A stretch of DNA of 64,000 nucleotides from Comamonadaceae bacterium 2FH (GTDB lineage Bacteria > Pseudomonadota > Gammaproteobacteria > Burkholderiales > Burkholderiaceae_C): assembly GCA_005503335.1 (NCBI GenBank), contig SCMQ01000019.1, positions 22,612 to 86,611 on the forward strand. The letters run 5' to 3'. The notes below the pieces were generated by a model. That model made no database searches. It saw only the letters and a list, made by a program, of their open reading frames with translations, and was not told where the DNA came from. The translations under genes were made by a program, and so were the position numbers. Below, in pieces: positions 19,632 to 28,356 of this stretch. Each line of letters starts with the position of its first letter. Within the stretch, counting starts at the first letter, position 1.

Positions 19632-21107
19632 ATGACATTGGCAATGAGCTGGGACGAGTGGGCCGCGCACGACGCCGTGGGCCTGGCCGAACGGGTGCGC
19701 AAGGGCGAAGTGACGCCCGCCGAGCTGGCGCGGCAGGCCGCCGCCGGCGTGGAGAAGGTCAACCCCGCGGTGAGCGCCGTGGTCGAGGTGTTCGAGGACG
19801 TGGTGGCCGATCCGCGCAAGGACGGCATGAACCCCGACGGCCCCTTCGCCGGCGTGCCCTTCCTCATGAAGGACCTGGGCCCCACGCTCAAGGGCCGGCT
19901 GCAGGAGCAGGGCTCGCTCTTCATGCGCGGCAACCGTCCCACGGCCGACACCTGGCTCACCAGCCGCATGCGCAACGCTGGCCTGAACCTGATGGGCCGC
20001 ACCACCACGCCGGAATTCGGCGTCTGCAGCTCGGCCGAGAACCCGGCGGTCTACGTCACGCGCAATCCCTGGAACACCGACTACACCACCTGCGGGTCCT
20101 CCGCCGGCACCTCCGCCATCGTGGCGGCGGGCGTGGTGCCCATGTCGCATGCGACGGACGGCGGTGGCTCCATCCGCATCCCGGCTGGCTTCAACGGCAA
20201 CATCGGCCTGAAGCCCTCGCGCGGCGTGTTCTCCATAGCCCCCCACCTGTCGGACATCACCGGCTACGTGTCGATCCAGGGCTGCCACAGCCGCACGGTG
20301 CGCGACACCGCCACCTTCGTCGACGTCTGCCGCGGCGGCGCGCCGGGCGAGTTCATGCCCTACTGGATGCCGCCCGAGCCCTATGCCGAGCTGATCCGCA
20401 AGGACCCGGGCCGCCTGCGCATCGCGCTCTCGCACGAGTGGGGCGACTACCGCGCCACGCCGCACATCGTGGCCGAGCTGGAGCGCGCCGGCCGCTTCCT
20501 GGAAGGCCTGGGTCACCACGTGGAGTGGGCGCTGCCCCAGGCGGACCTGCGCGCCGCCTTCGCCGCACAGACCACCTGCTACATCAGCAACTTCGCGCAG
20601 GTCATCAACGGCATGCTGGCCGGGCGCGGCCTCGCGCGCCCGCCGGCTGAGCTGATCGAGCCGATCAACATCCGCATCTGGGAGGCGGGCAAGGACATGT
20701 CGTACGCCGAGCGCTACCAGATGCAGGGCGTGTTCAACAGCACGGCGCGCGCGTTCGGCAGCTTCTTCGAGGACTGGGACATCATCCTCACGCCCATTAC
20801 CGCGCTGCCCACGCCGCGCGTGGGCACCATGGAGTACCTGACGATCAGCGACAACCCGGATGTGCTGGACTGGTTCGCCAACCTGTGGAAGTTCTTCGCC
20901 TACACGCCGCTGTCGAACCTGTGCGGCATCCCGGCCATCTCGCTGCCGATGGCGCGGCAGGAGAACGGGCTGCCCTTCGGCATCCAGGCGCAGGCCAGAC
21001 AGGCCAACGATGGCCTGCTGCTGCAGCTCGCGGCGCAGATCGAGCGCGCCCTGGGCGGCCGCTGGAACGACGGCCGCCAGCCCGGCGTGCACGTGCGCAG
21101 CGCCTGA
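19632..21107 (+). CDS. Amidase (amidase-signature family)
   Basis: A 491-residue amidase-signature hydrolase. The Ser-cisSer-Lys triad is visible as Lys80 (FLMKDLG), Ser157 in CGSSAG (a variant of the usual GGSSGG) and Ser180 in DGGGSIRIPAG. It hydrolyses a linear or aromatic carboxamide, and the substrate is unknown. It has no signal peptide, so it acts in the cytoplasm. Being last in an operon with a peptide-type ABC importer and a divergent MocR regulator, it probably cleaves the imported amide, which would be used as a carbon or nitrogen source. Confidence 0.9.
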   Translation: MTLAMSWDEWAAHDAVGLAERVRKGEVTPAELARQAAAGVEKVNPAVSAVVEVFEDVVADPRKDGMNPDGPFAGVPFLMKDLGPTLKGRLQEQGSLFMRGNRPTADTWLTSRMRNAGLNLMGRTTTPEFGVCSSAENPAVYVTRNPWNTDYTTCGSSAGTSAIVAAGVVPMSHATDGGGSIRIPAGFNGNIGLKPSRGVFSIAPHLSDITGYVSIQGCHSRTVRDTATFVDVCRGGAPGEFMPYWMPPEPYAELIRKDPGRLRIALSHEWGDYRATPHIVAELERAGRFLEGLGHHVEWALPQADLRAAFAAQTTCYISNFAQVINGMLAGRGLARPPAELIEPINIRIWEAGKDMSYAERYQMQGVFNSTARAFGSFFEDWDIILTPITALPTPRVGTMEYLTISDNPDVLDWFANLWKFFAYTPLSNLCGIPAISLPMARQENGLPFGIQAQARQANDGLLLQLAAQIERALGGRWNDGRQPGVHVRSA

Positions 21108-21249
21108 ACCTTGCGAAGGCGGTTCCCGGCACGGCTGTGCTGCCGGCATGGCGCCTGACGCTGGGGTGGTGGTGCCCGCCCTGACCGCGGGGCGCTGCGG
21201 CGCCGATGCCAGAATACGCTGGTACCGCCAGCCCCTTCCCTGACGCTCC

Positions 21250-22347
21250 ATGCCCCGTCCCATCCACGCCACCATCCACACCGAAGCCCTGCGTCACAAC
21301 CTCGCGCGCCTGCGTGCCGCCGCGCCCGACGCCCGGGTCTGGGCCGTGGTCAAGGCCAACGCCTACGGCCACGGCCTGGAGCGGGCCTTCGAAGGCCTGC
21401 GCGGCGCCGACGGCTTTGCCCTGCTGGACCTGGCCGAGGCCGAGCGCCTGCGCCAGCTCGGCTGGCGCGGCCCCATCCTGCTGCTCGAGGGCGTGTTCGA
21501 GGCGCGCGACCTCGAGCTGTGCTCGCGCCTGAACCTCTGGCACACGGTGCACTGCGACGCCCAGATCGACATGCTGGCCAGCCACAAGACGCACCAGCCG
21601 CACCGGGTCTTCCTCAAGCTCAACTCGGGCATGAACCGCCTGGGCTTCACGCCGGCGCGCTTTCGCTCGGCCTGGACGCGGCTGAACGCCCTGCCGCAGG
21701 TCGACGAGATCTCGCTGATGACGCATTTCGCCGACGCCGACCTGGCCGGCGGCATCGACGCCCCGCTGGCCCGCTTCACCGAGGCCACCCAGGACCTGCC
21801 CGGCGAGCGCAGCCTGGCCAACAGCGCGGCCACGCTGCGCCACGGCCTGGAGCCGGCCGTGCGCGCCGACTGGGTGCGCCCCGGCATCGCGGCCTACGGC
21901 GGCGTGCCGGACTATCCCGAGCATGACGCCGCCCACTGGGGCCTGCAGCCCGCCATGAGCCTGAACTCCCGCCTGATCGGCGTGCAGCAGCTGCAGGCCG
22001 GCGACGCCGTGGGCTATGGCTCGAGCTTCCGCGCCAGCGGCCCCCTGCGCGTCGGGGTCGTGGCCTGCGGCTATGCCGACGGCTACCCGCGCCACTGCGC
22101 CACCGGCACGCCGGTGCTGGTCGACGGCGTTCGCACGCGCACCCTGGGCCGGGTCAGCATGGACATGATCGCGGTGGACCTCGGCGTCTTGCCCGAGGCG
22201 GGCCTGGGCAGCGAGGTCACGCTCTGGGGCCGCGCCGGCAACGGCGCCCTGCTGCCCATAGACGAGGTGGCCCAGGCCGCCGGCACCGTGGGCTACGAGC
22301 TCATGTGTGCGCTGGCGCCGCGCGTGCCGGTGACGGTGGCGCCTTAG
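21250..22347 (+). CDS. alr: Alanine racemase
   Basis: A 365-residue fold-type-III PLP enzyme interconverting L- and D-alanine for peptidoglycan or D-alanine catabolism. The PLP lysine is Lys35 in [11 protein letters not shown], and the second-domain catalytic tyrosine region is [10 protein letters not shown]. Length and motifs match the DadX-like racemases of Burkholderiales. It stands alone behind a 142-bp intergenic region and is convergent with hutC. Confidence 0.95.
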   Translation: MPRPIHATIHTEALRHNLARLRAAAPDARVWAVVKANAYGHGLERAFEGLRGADGFALLDLAEAERLRQLGWRGPILLLEGVFEARDLELCSRLNLWHTVHCDAQIDMLASHKTHQPHRVFLKLNSGMNRLGFTPARFRSAWTRLNALPQVDEISLMTHFADADLAGGIDAPLARFTEATQDLPGERSLANSAATLRHGLEPAVRADWVRPGIAAYGGVPDYPEHDAAHWGLQPAMSLNSRLIGVQQLQAGDAVGYGSSFRASGPLRVGVVACGYADGYPRHCATGTPVLVDGVRTRTLGRVSMDMIAVDLGVLPEAGLGSEVTLWGRAGNGALLPIDEVAQAAGTVGYELMCALAPRVPVTVAP

Positions 22348-22365
22348 CCTCCCAGGCACTGAGCC

Positions 22366-23088
22366 TCAGCCCTGCGTCGGCGAGAAGCGGGCCACCAGCT
22401 CCCGGCCCTCGCCGGGGTAGCTCAGGCGCACCTGGGTCACCGGGTGCTCGCTGCTCCAGGTGCGCCGCTCTATCACCAGGCAGGGCGTGCCCTTGCGCAG
22501 CTTGAGCGCGCGCGCGGTCTCGGCGTCGGCGCCCTCGGCGCGTATGCGGTGCTCGGCCGAGGTCCAGGGCACGCGGCCGAACAGCCAGGCGCCCGGCGCC
22601 AGCTCGGCGAACGCCTCCTCGGCCGCCTCGGGCACCACGGCCAGGTTGATCAGCCGGTCCTCCAGGCAGAACGGGCGCTCGCCCGCGTAATGCAGGCAGG
22701 CCAGGGCCAGCACCGGGCCGGTCTGCGCCATCACCAGGCGCTCGCGGTCGGCGCGCCCGCTGCGCCGCTGCTCGCGCTGCAGGATCTGGTAGTGGTAGGG
22801 CAGGCCCAGCTCTGCCACCTCGGCGCGTATGTCCTGGATCTGCAGCACGGCCGAGCGCGACTGCGAGCGCATCACGAAGCTGCCGGCCTTGCGCCGCCGC
22901 TCGATCAGGCCGGTGCGCGCCAGCTGGGTCAGCGCCTTGTTCGCCGTCATGCGCGAGCAGCCGTAGCTCTCGGCCAGCTCCAGCTCGGACGGCAGGTGAA
23001 AGCCCGGCGGCCAGCGCCCCGAGAGGATCAGCTCCTCGATCTCGGACAGGATGCGCTGGTGCAGCGAGGTGGGGGGCAGTGGTTCCAT
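22366..23088 (-). CDS. hutC: Histidine utilization repressor, GntR/HutC family
   Basis: A 240-residue repressor. The N-terminal winged helix ([39 protein letters not shown]) is followed by a UTRA ligand-binding domain (about residues 95-235). HutC represses histidine degradation genes until urocanate binds. The ATG at 23088 ([12 protein letters not shown]) is preferred over an upstream ATG at 23145. It is divergent from hutH, and a TGTATATACA palindrome lies between them, 77 bases from this start. Confidence 0.93.
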   Translation of the reverse strand: MEPLPPTSLHQRILSEIEELILSGRWPPGFHLPSELELAESYGCSRMTANKALTQLARTGLIERRRKAGSFVMRSQSRSAVLQIQDIRAEVAELGLPYHYQILQREQRRSGRADRERLVMAQTGPVLALACLHYAGERPFCLEDRLINLAVVPEAAEEAFAELAPGAWLFGRVPWTSAEHRIRAEGADAETARALKLRKGTPCLVIERRTWSSEHPVTQVRLSYPGEGRELVARFSPTQG

Positions 23089-23164
23089 GTCGCGCACGAT
23101 TATCCAGACGGTGGGGATGGGAACCGGCCGTGGCACACATGCCAAAACGGTCGGCTCTGCTATT

Positions 23165-23176
23165 ATGTATATACAT
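23165..23176. promoter_or_regulatory. HutC-type operator
   Basis: ATGTATATACAT is a perfect 12-bp palindrome matching the TGTA-TATACA core of known HutC/GntR-HutC operators. It overlaps a TATTAT -10-like hexamer (23161-23166) and lies 32 bases before the hutH start, so binding would block hutH transcription. Confidence 0.75.
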
Positions 23177-23207
23177 TATGACCCGCTTCGCATCCCAGGA
23201 GACCCCC

Positions 23208-24752
23208 ATGAGCACCCCCCTCACCCTGCATCCCGGCGCCGCGCCGCTGGCCGACTGGCGCGCCATCTACTTCGGCGCCGCCGCGCGGCTCGACCCGGCC
23301 TGCGCGGCCGCCGTGCAGGCCAGCGCCGACACCGTGGCGCGCATCGTCGCGCGCGGCGAGCCGGTCTACGGCGTCAACACCGGCTTCGGCAAGCTGGCCA
23401 GCGTGCGCATCGAGCCTTCCGACCTCGAGCGCCTGCAGCGCAACATCGTGCTCTCGCACGCCGCCGGCGTGGGCGAGCCCATGCCCGCCAGCGTGACCCG
23501 GCTCATGATGGCGCTCAAGCTGGCCAGCCTGGCCCAGGGCGCCTCCGGCATCCGCCCCGCCACCCTGGCCCTGCTGGAGGCCATGCTGGCCAAGGACCTG
23601 ATTCCCGTCGTGCCCTCGCAGGGCTCGGTCGGCGCCTCGGGCGACCTGGCGCCGCTGGCCCACATGACGGCCGTGATGATCGGCGTGGGCGAGGCCCAGA
23701 CGCCGGCCGGCCGCCTGCCCGCGCGCGAGGCCCTGGCCCAGGCCGGCCTGGAGCCCGTGACCCTGGGCCCCAAGGAAGGCCTGGCCCTGCTCAACGGCAC
23801 GCAGTTCTCCACCGCCAATGCCCTGGCCGGCCTGTTCGAGGCCGAGCGCCTGTTCCAGGCGGCCCTGGTGACCGGCGCCCTGGCCACCGATGCCGCGCGC
23901 GGCTCGGACGCGCCCTTCGACGCGCGCATCCACCGCCTGCGCAAGCACCGCGGCCAGATCGAGACCGCCGAGGCCCTGCGCACCCTGCTGGCCGGCAGCG
24001 CCATCCGCGCCTCGCATGCCCAGGGCGACGAGCGCGTGCAGGACCCCTATTGCCTGCGCTGCCAGCCCCAGGTCATGGGCGCCTGCCTGGACCTGCTGCG
24101 CCAGGCCGCCGGCCTGCTGGAGACCGAGGCCAACGGCGTGTCGGACAACCCGCTGATCTTCACTGCCGAGGGCGAGGCCTTGTCGGGCGGCAACTTCCAC
24201 GCCGAGCCCGTGGCCTTCGCGGCCGACATGATCGCCATGGCGGTCTGCGAGATCGGCTCGCTGGCCGAGCGCCGCGTCGCCATGCTGGTGGATCCGGCGC
24301 TGTCGGGCCTGCCGGCCTTCCTCACCGCCCACCCGGGCCTGAACTCGGGCTTCATGATCCCGCAGGTCACGGCCGCGGCCCTGGTGTCGGAGAACAAGCA
24401 GCGCGCCTACCCGGCCAGCGTGGATTCGATCCCCACCTCGGCCAACCAGGAGGACCATGTGTCCATGGCCGCGCATGGCGCGCGCCGCCTCATGCCCATG
24501 GTCGAGAACGCCACCGCCGTGATCGGCATCGAGCTGCTGGCCGCGGCCCAGGGCTGCGACTTCCAGGCCCCGCTGCACAGCAGCGCCGCGCTGGAGGCCG
24601 TGCGCCGCACCCTGCGCGAGCGCGTGCCGCGCCTGGAGGAAGACCGCCACATCCAGCCCGACATGCAGGCCGCCATCGCCCTGGTGCGCTGCGGCGCGCT
24701 GGCGCAGGCGGTGGGGCTGGCGCTGCCGCAGGTGGCGGCGCACTCGGCCTGA
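23208..24752 (+). CDS. hutH: Histidine ammonia-lyase
   Basis: A 514-residue lyase that deaminates L-histidine to urocanate, the first step of histidine catabolism. The MIO prosthetic group forms from Ala143-Ser144-Gly145 in [15 protein letters not shown]. The region [12 protein letters not shown] carries the conserved catalytic tyrosine. A ribosome site AGGAGA (23197-23202) fixes the ATG at 23208 although the frame is open upstream. No hutU, hutI or hutG follows; the next gene is a solute-binding-domain protein. Confidence 0.96.
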   Translation: MSTPLTLHPGAAPLADWRAIYFGAAARLDPACAAAVQASADTVARIVARGEPVYGVNTGFGKLASVRIEPSDLERLQRNIVLSHAAGVGEPMPASVTRLMMALKLASLAQGASGIRPATLALLEAMLAKDLIPVVPSQGSVGASGDLAPLAHMTAVMIGVGEAQTPAGRLPAREALAQAGLEPVTLGPKEGLALLNGTQFSTANALAGLFEAERLFQAALVTGALATDAARGSDAPFDARIHRLRKHRGQIETAEALRTLLAGSAIRASHAQGDERVQDPYCLRCQPQVMGACLDLLRQAAGLLETEANGVSDNPLIFTAEGEALSGGNFHAEPVAFAADMIAMAVCEIGSLAERRVAMLVDPALSGLPAFLTAHPGLNSGFMIPQVTAAALVSENKQRAYPASVDSIPTSANQEDHVSMAAHGARRLMPMVENATAVIGIELLAAAQGCDFQAPLHSSAALEAVRRTLRERVPRLEEDRHIQPDMQAAIALVRCGALAQAVGLALPQVAAHSA

Positions 24753-24783
24753 GCGGCACGCCGCTCAAGCTGCCGCCTGACCT

Positions 24784-24816
24784 CCCTCTCCCTGTGGGAG
24801 AGGGCCGGGGTGAGGG
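24784..24816. repeat. Interspersed palindromic repeat (CCCTCTCCC type)
   Basis: CCCTCTCCC-TGT-GGGAGAGGG is a perfect 9-bp hairpin (24784-24804) continued by CCGGGGTGAGGG. This signature belongs to a widespread REP-like intergenic repeat of proteobacteria. It lies between hutH and the next gene and may also act as a weak terminator or RNA-stability element. Confidence 0.7.
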
Positions 24817-24879
24817 CAGGGCGGCCGGGTTACAGTGAATGCTCCGGGCCGCCCGGCGCGGCCCCGCCCAAGGAGCCCC

Positions 24880-25608
24880 ATGAACCTGCCCGCCACCCTC
24901 ATTCAAGCCTTCGCGCCCACCGGCGCGCTGCGCGCCTCGATCAACCTTGGCAACCCCCTGCTCGCGCGGCGCGACGCGGCCACCGGCCAGGCCGTCGGCG
25001 TCTCGGTGGACCTGGCGCGCGGCCTGGCCGAGCGCCTGGGCGTGGCACTCGAACTGGTGGTGTTCGAGAAGGCCATTGAATCCGTGCAGGCCGTGGCCGA
25101 GGACCGGGCCGACATCGGCTTCTTCGCCATCGACCCGCTGCGCGGCCAGGAGATCGCCTTCACCGCGCCCTACCTGCTGATCGAGGGAAGCTACCTGGTG
25201 CGCGCGGACTCGCCCCTGCAGTCCAACGACGAGGTGGACCGCCCCGGCCAGCGCGTCGTGGTCGGCCAGGGCAGCGCCTACGACCTGTACCTCACGCGCA
25301 CCCTGCACCAGGCCGAGATCGTGCGCGCGCCCAACTCGCAGGCCGTGGTCCAGCAGTTCCTGGCCCAGGGCCAGGAGGTCGCGGCCGGCGTGCGCCAGCA
25401 GCTCGAGGCCGACGCCGCCGGCCGCCCCGGCCTGCGCCTGCTGCCCGGCCGCTTCATGGTGATAGCCCAGGCCATGGGCCTGGCCAAGGCGCGCGGCCCC
25501 GAGGCCACTGCCGCGCTGGCAGCTTATGTGGAGGACATGAAGGCCAGCGGCTTCGTGGCCGGGGCGCTGCTGCATCATGGGGTGGAGGGGGCTTCGGTGG
25601 CGCCTTGA
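24880..25608 (+). CDS. Solute-binding-domain (SBP_bac_3) protein without signal peptide
   Basis: A 242-residue protein resembling family-3 amino-acid-binding proteins (GVSVDLARGLAERLGVALELVVFEKAIESVQAVAEDRADIGFFAIDP and AYLLIEGSYLVRADSPL-like segments). It starts MNLPATLIQAFAPTGALRASINLG, with no hydrophobic export signal, so it is predicted to stay in the cytoplasm. AGGAG at 24871-24875 supports the ATG at 24880. It lies directly after hutH, so a role linked to histidine or urocanate is possible. It is not linked here to any permease or ATPase gene. The function is unknown. Confidence 0.75.
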   Translation: MNLPATLIQAFAPTGALRASINLGNPLLARRDAATGQAVGVSVDLARGLAERLGVALELVVFEKAIESVQAVAEDRADIGFFAIDPLRGQEIAFTAPYLLIEGSYLVRADSPLQSNDEVDRPGQRVVVGQGSAYDLYLTRTLHQAEIVRAPNSQAVVQQFLAQGQEVAAGVRQQLEADAAGRPGLRLLPGRFMVIAQAMGLAKARGPEATAALAAYVEDMKASGFVAGALLHHGVEGASVAP

Positions 25609-25636
25609 CGGCCTCTGAAGATTCTCGGCGCGGCGT

Positions 25637-26371
25637 TCAGACCCTCAGCACAATCGGCTGCGCGGCCGTCCTCGACTCCAGGTGCGCATGCGCCGCCGCG
25701 GCCTGCGCCAGCGAGGCGAGCGACCCCGCGAAGCTGTCCCGGCCCACGCCGTCGTAGACCAGGTCCACGCCTTGCCCGCCGGTGATCGCCGCCACGCGGG
25801 CCGCCACGTCCTCCTCGCGGTACAGGATCACCTCGCGGCAGCCCGCGGCGCGCGCAGCCTGCACCTTGGCCGGCGAGCCGACGGTGCCTATGACCTGGGC
25901 GCCGAGCCGGCTCGCCCATTGCACGAGCAGCCGGCCGACGCCGCCGGCCGCGGCCTGCACCAGCACCCATTCGCCCGCGCGCAGGGGGTGCACGCGGTTC
26001 ACGAGCATGTCCACGGTCAGGCCCTTGAGCAGCAGCGCGGCCGCCTGGCGGTCGTCGAGCGCGTCGGGCAGCTTGAGCGCGAGTGCCGCCGGCAGCAGGC
26101 GTTCGCTCGCATAGCAGCCGTAGCGCCCCGTGACGTAGCCTATGCGGTCGCCCGGGCGCAGGTCGTGCACGCCCGCGCCCTCGATGCCCGGGATGCCGGG
26201 CAGGGCCAGCGTGTCGTACAGCCCCGAGCGCACGTACACGTCGTGGAAGTTCACGCCGACGAAGGTCTGGCGCAGGCGCAGCTCGCCGGGTCCCGGCTCG
26301 CCGACCACGACCTCGCGTGGCTGCAGGACCTCGGGCCCCCCGTGTTGCTCGATGACGATGGCAAGCGCCAT
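25637..26371 (-). CDS. Quinone oxidoreductase (MDR family), internally deleted
   Basis: A 244-residue NADPH:quinone-reductase-like protein, where the family is normally about 325 residues. The N-terminal GroES-like domain (MALAIVIEQHGGPEVLQ...VGVNFHDVYVRSGLY) and the cofactor segment VLVQAAAGGVGRLLVQWA are intact. After VDLVYDGVGRDSFAGSLASL the sequence jumps straight to AQAAAAHAHLESRTAAQPIVL, which corresponds to the last 25 residues of the family. About 75-80 residues of the C-terminal Rossmann half are missing in frame. It is the last of three minus-strand genes and may be inactive or pseudogenising. Confidence 0.8.
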   Translation of the reverse strand: MALAIVIEQHGGPEVLQPREVVVGEPGPGELRLRQTFVGVNFHDVYVRSGLYDTLALPGIPGIEGAGVHDLRPGDRIGYVTGRYGCYASERLLPAALALKLPDALDDRQAAALLLKGLTVDMLVNRVHPLRAGEWVLVQAAAGGVGRLLVQWASRLGAQVIGTVGSPAKVQAARAAGCREVILYREEDVAARVAAITGGQGVDLVYDGVGRDSFAGSLASLAQAAAAHAHLESRTAAQPIVLRV

Positions 26372-26397
26372 GGTGCTGGTTTCCTTGTCGGTTCTGC

Positions 26398-27183
26398 TCA
26401 GGCGAAGCTGGCGCGGATGCGTCCGATCCAGCCGAAGTCGGCCTCCAGGTCCTGGCCAGGCAGCACGGGAATCGGCGGCACGCAGGCGCCGGTGGTGACG
26501 AACTGGCCGGGCTCTATCGTCTGACCGGCCGAGCTGAGCTCGTTGACCAGCCACACCAGGGCTTCCACCGGATCGCCCAGCACGTTGCTGCCCAGGCCCT
26601 GCGGCTTGCGGCCGTCGCTGACCTGCGCCTGGACCTGCAGCGTGGGCAGCGTGCCCAGGCGCCCGTCGGCCGGCAGGGCGGCGCCCAGCACCATGTCGTT
26701 GCTGCAGGCGCAGTCGGCGATCAGCTGGGCCTCGCCGGCGCGCTCGAACTGCAGGAAGCGCGAGTCCGGCACCTCGATGCCCGGGTGCACCGAAGCCACC
26801 GCGGCCAGCACCTCGTCGCGGCCGTAGCGCTGCGCGCGCGGCGCCAGCGCGCGGCCGAGGCTGAACACGATCTCGCACTCGGCCACCCGCATGCGGTTGG
26901 CCGCGAGCGAGACCCGGGCGCCGTCGGCATGCACGCGGTGCGCGAACACCGGGCCGGCCAGCGGCCCGCTCACCGCGATGTGCTGCTGGCCTGCCAGGCT
27001 GGTGGCGGCGATCTTCCAGCCGGCGACCGGCCGGCCTGTCTCGGCCGGCCACAGGGCCTGGACGGCATAGCCGTCCGCCCGCGTCGCCGGGCGGCAGTCC
27101 GGCGGCAGATCCTCCCTGTGGCTGCCCTGGGTCCAGCAGCCGGCCAGCAGCCGGGCGGCCCTGCGGGCTTCCATGTCCTGCAT
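26398..27183 (-). CDS. 2-keto-4-pentenoate hydratase / fumarylacetoacetase-fold protein
   Basis: A 261-residue member of the MhpD/DmpH family. Metal-binding acidic residues lie in MRVAECEIVFSLGRAL (the E-x-E pattern), and the core HPGIEVPDSRF segment is present. Such enzymes hydrate 2-hydroxypenta-2,4-dienoate or decarboxylate 4-oxalocrotonate, and others act on sugar-acid-derived keto acids. No aromatic meta-cleavage genes are nearby, so a keto acid from the adjacent sugar-acid genes is at least as likely. ATG 27183 or 27174 may be used. It lies 13 bases after the TRAP binding-protein gene. Confidence 0.8.
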   Translation of the reverse strand: MQDMEARRAARLLAGCWTQGSHREDLPPDCRPATRADGYAVQALWPAETGRPVAGWKIAATSLAGQQHIAVSGPLAGPVFAHRVHADGARVSLAANRMRVAECEIVFSLGRALAPRAQRYGRDEVLAAVASVHPGIEVPDSRFLQFERAGEAQLIADCACSNDMVLGAALPADGRLGTLPTLQVQAQVSDGRKPQGLGSNVLGDPVEALVWLVNELSSAGQTIEPGQFVTTGACVPPIPVLPGQDLEADFGWIGRIRASFA

Positions 27184-27196
27184 CGTGGCTGCTCCC

Positions 27197-28285
27197 TTAT
27201 GTCTTGGCGCTGGGGTTGCGCATGGACAGCATCAGGTTCTCGAAGCTGCCTTCGGCGAAGCGCGACCAGAGGATCTGGTCGTCGCGGTACTTGATGAAGC
27301 TGTCGAAGATCTTCTTCCACTTCGCGTTCTTGGCCGAGAGCTCGGCGAACAGCTCATTGGTCACCTTCCACGCGGTCGTGCCGACCTCGCGCGGGAAGGG
27401 TTTGACCTGCACGCCGTTGCCCACCAGCCGGCGCAGCGCGTTCGGGTTCAGCGAGTCGTACTTGGCCTGCATGTCAACATGCGCATCGCTGCACGCGAGC
27501 GCGAAGATCTGCTGGTAGTCCTTGGGCAGCGCCTCCCAGGTCTTGGCGTTGACGTACATCGTGATCTGGCCGCAGGGGTCCCAGTAGCTCGGGTAGTGGT
27601 AGACCTTGGCGATCTTGTAGAAACCGAGCTTCTCGTCGTCGTAGGGGCCGACGAATTCGGCCCCGTCTATCGTGCCCTTCTCGAGCGAGGAGTAGATGTC
27701 ACCGCCGGGAATGCTCTGCGGCACCACGCCCAGTCGCTGCAGCACCAGCCCGCCGAAGCCGCCGATGCGGAACTTCATGCCCTTGAGGTCGGCCAGCGTC
27801 TTGATCTCCTTGCGGAACCAGCCGCCCATCTGGGTGCCGGTGTTGCCGCAGGGAAAGTTGACGATGTCGTAGTCGCGGTAGAACTCGCGCAGCAGCTGCA
27901 GGCCGCCGCCGGCGTACATCCAGCCCGTCATCTGGCGCGAGGTCATGCCGAACGGGATCTGGCCGTCGAGCGCGAAGGTGGGGTCCTTGCCGAAGAAGAA
28001 CACCGAGGCGGTGTGCGCGCATTCGACCGCGCCCTGCTGCACGGCGTCGGCCACCTGCAGGGCGGGCACGATCTCGCCGGGGCCATGCACGCTGATCTCG
28101 AACTTGCCGTTGGTGGCCGCCGCCACGCGCTTGGACACGACCTCGGCGCCGCCGTAGATGGTGTCCAGGCTCTTGGGCCAGCTGGAGGCCAGCCGCCAGC
28201 GGATCTGCGGCTGGGCGCGCACGATCGCGGGCGCGGCGAGGGCGGTACCGCCGGCGGCGGCTTGCAGGAAAGAGCGTCGTTCCAC
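27197..28285 (-). CDS. TRAP transporter substrate-binding protein (TakP-like), orphan
   Basis: A 362-residue periplasmic TRAP binding protein. GTG at 28285 is the start, supported by GGAG eight bases upstream. The N-terminus ERRSFLQAAAGGTALAAPAIVRAQ has a twin-arginine export signal. The body (RWRLASSWPKSLDTIYGGAEVVSKRV, IPGGDIYSSLEKGTIDGAEFVGPYDDEKLGF) is close to TakP-type proteins, which bind 2-oxo acids. No small or large membrane subunit is next to it, so it either borrows the DctQM pair at 38320-40187 or uses one elsewhere. It heads a three-gene minus-strand operon, divergent from a GntR regulator. Confidence 0.88.
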   Translation of the reverse strand: MERRSFLQAAAGGTALAAPAIVRAQPQIRWRLASSWPKSLDTIYGGAEVVSKRVAAATNGKFEISVHGPGEIVPALQVADAVQQGAVECAHTASVFFFGKDPTFALDGQIPFGMTSRQMTGWMYAGGGLQLLREFYRDYDIVNFPCGNTGTQMGGWFRKEIKTLADLKGMKFRIGGFGGLVLQRLGVVPQSIPGGDIYSSLEKGTIDGAEFVGPYDDEKLGFYKIAKVYHYPSYWDPCGQITMYVNAKTWEALPKDYQQIFALACSDAHVDMQAKYDSLNPNALRRLVGNGVQVKPFPREVGTTAWKVTNELFAELSAKNAKWKKIFDSFIKYRDDQILWSRFAEGSFENLMLSMRNPSAKT

Positions 28286-28320
28286 TTGAATGTCTCCTCG
28301 GGTTGAAGGTGGATGCCGTG

Positions 28321-28350
28321 TTGCACGGCGGACTGGTCTACTGGTATGAT
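28321..28350 (+). promoter_or_regulatory. Sigma-70 promoter of GntR gene
   Basis: TTGCAC (28321-28326), an 18-base spacer and TATGAT (28345-28350). The expected start of transcription coincides with the ATG at 28357, so the mRNA would be nearly leaderless. TGGTATGATCA (28342-28352) overlaps the -10 and resembles the TNGTNNNACNA operators of FCD-type GntR proteins, suggesting autoregulation. Confidence 0.6.
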
Positions 28351-28356
28351 CACTGC

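Noticed and set aside
25637..25760. Frameshift as explanation for the short quinone oxidoreductase
   Set aside because: The C-terminal family sequence continues in the same frame up to a normal stop, so an in-frame deletion explains it better.
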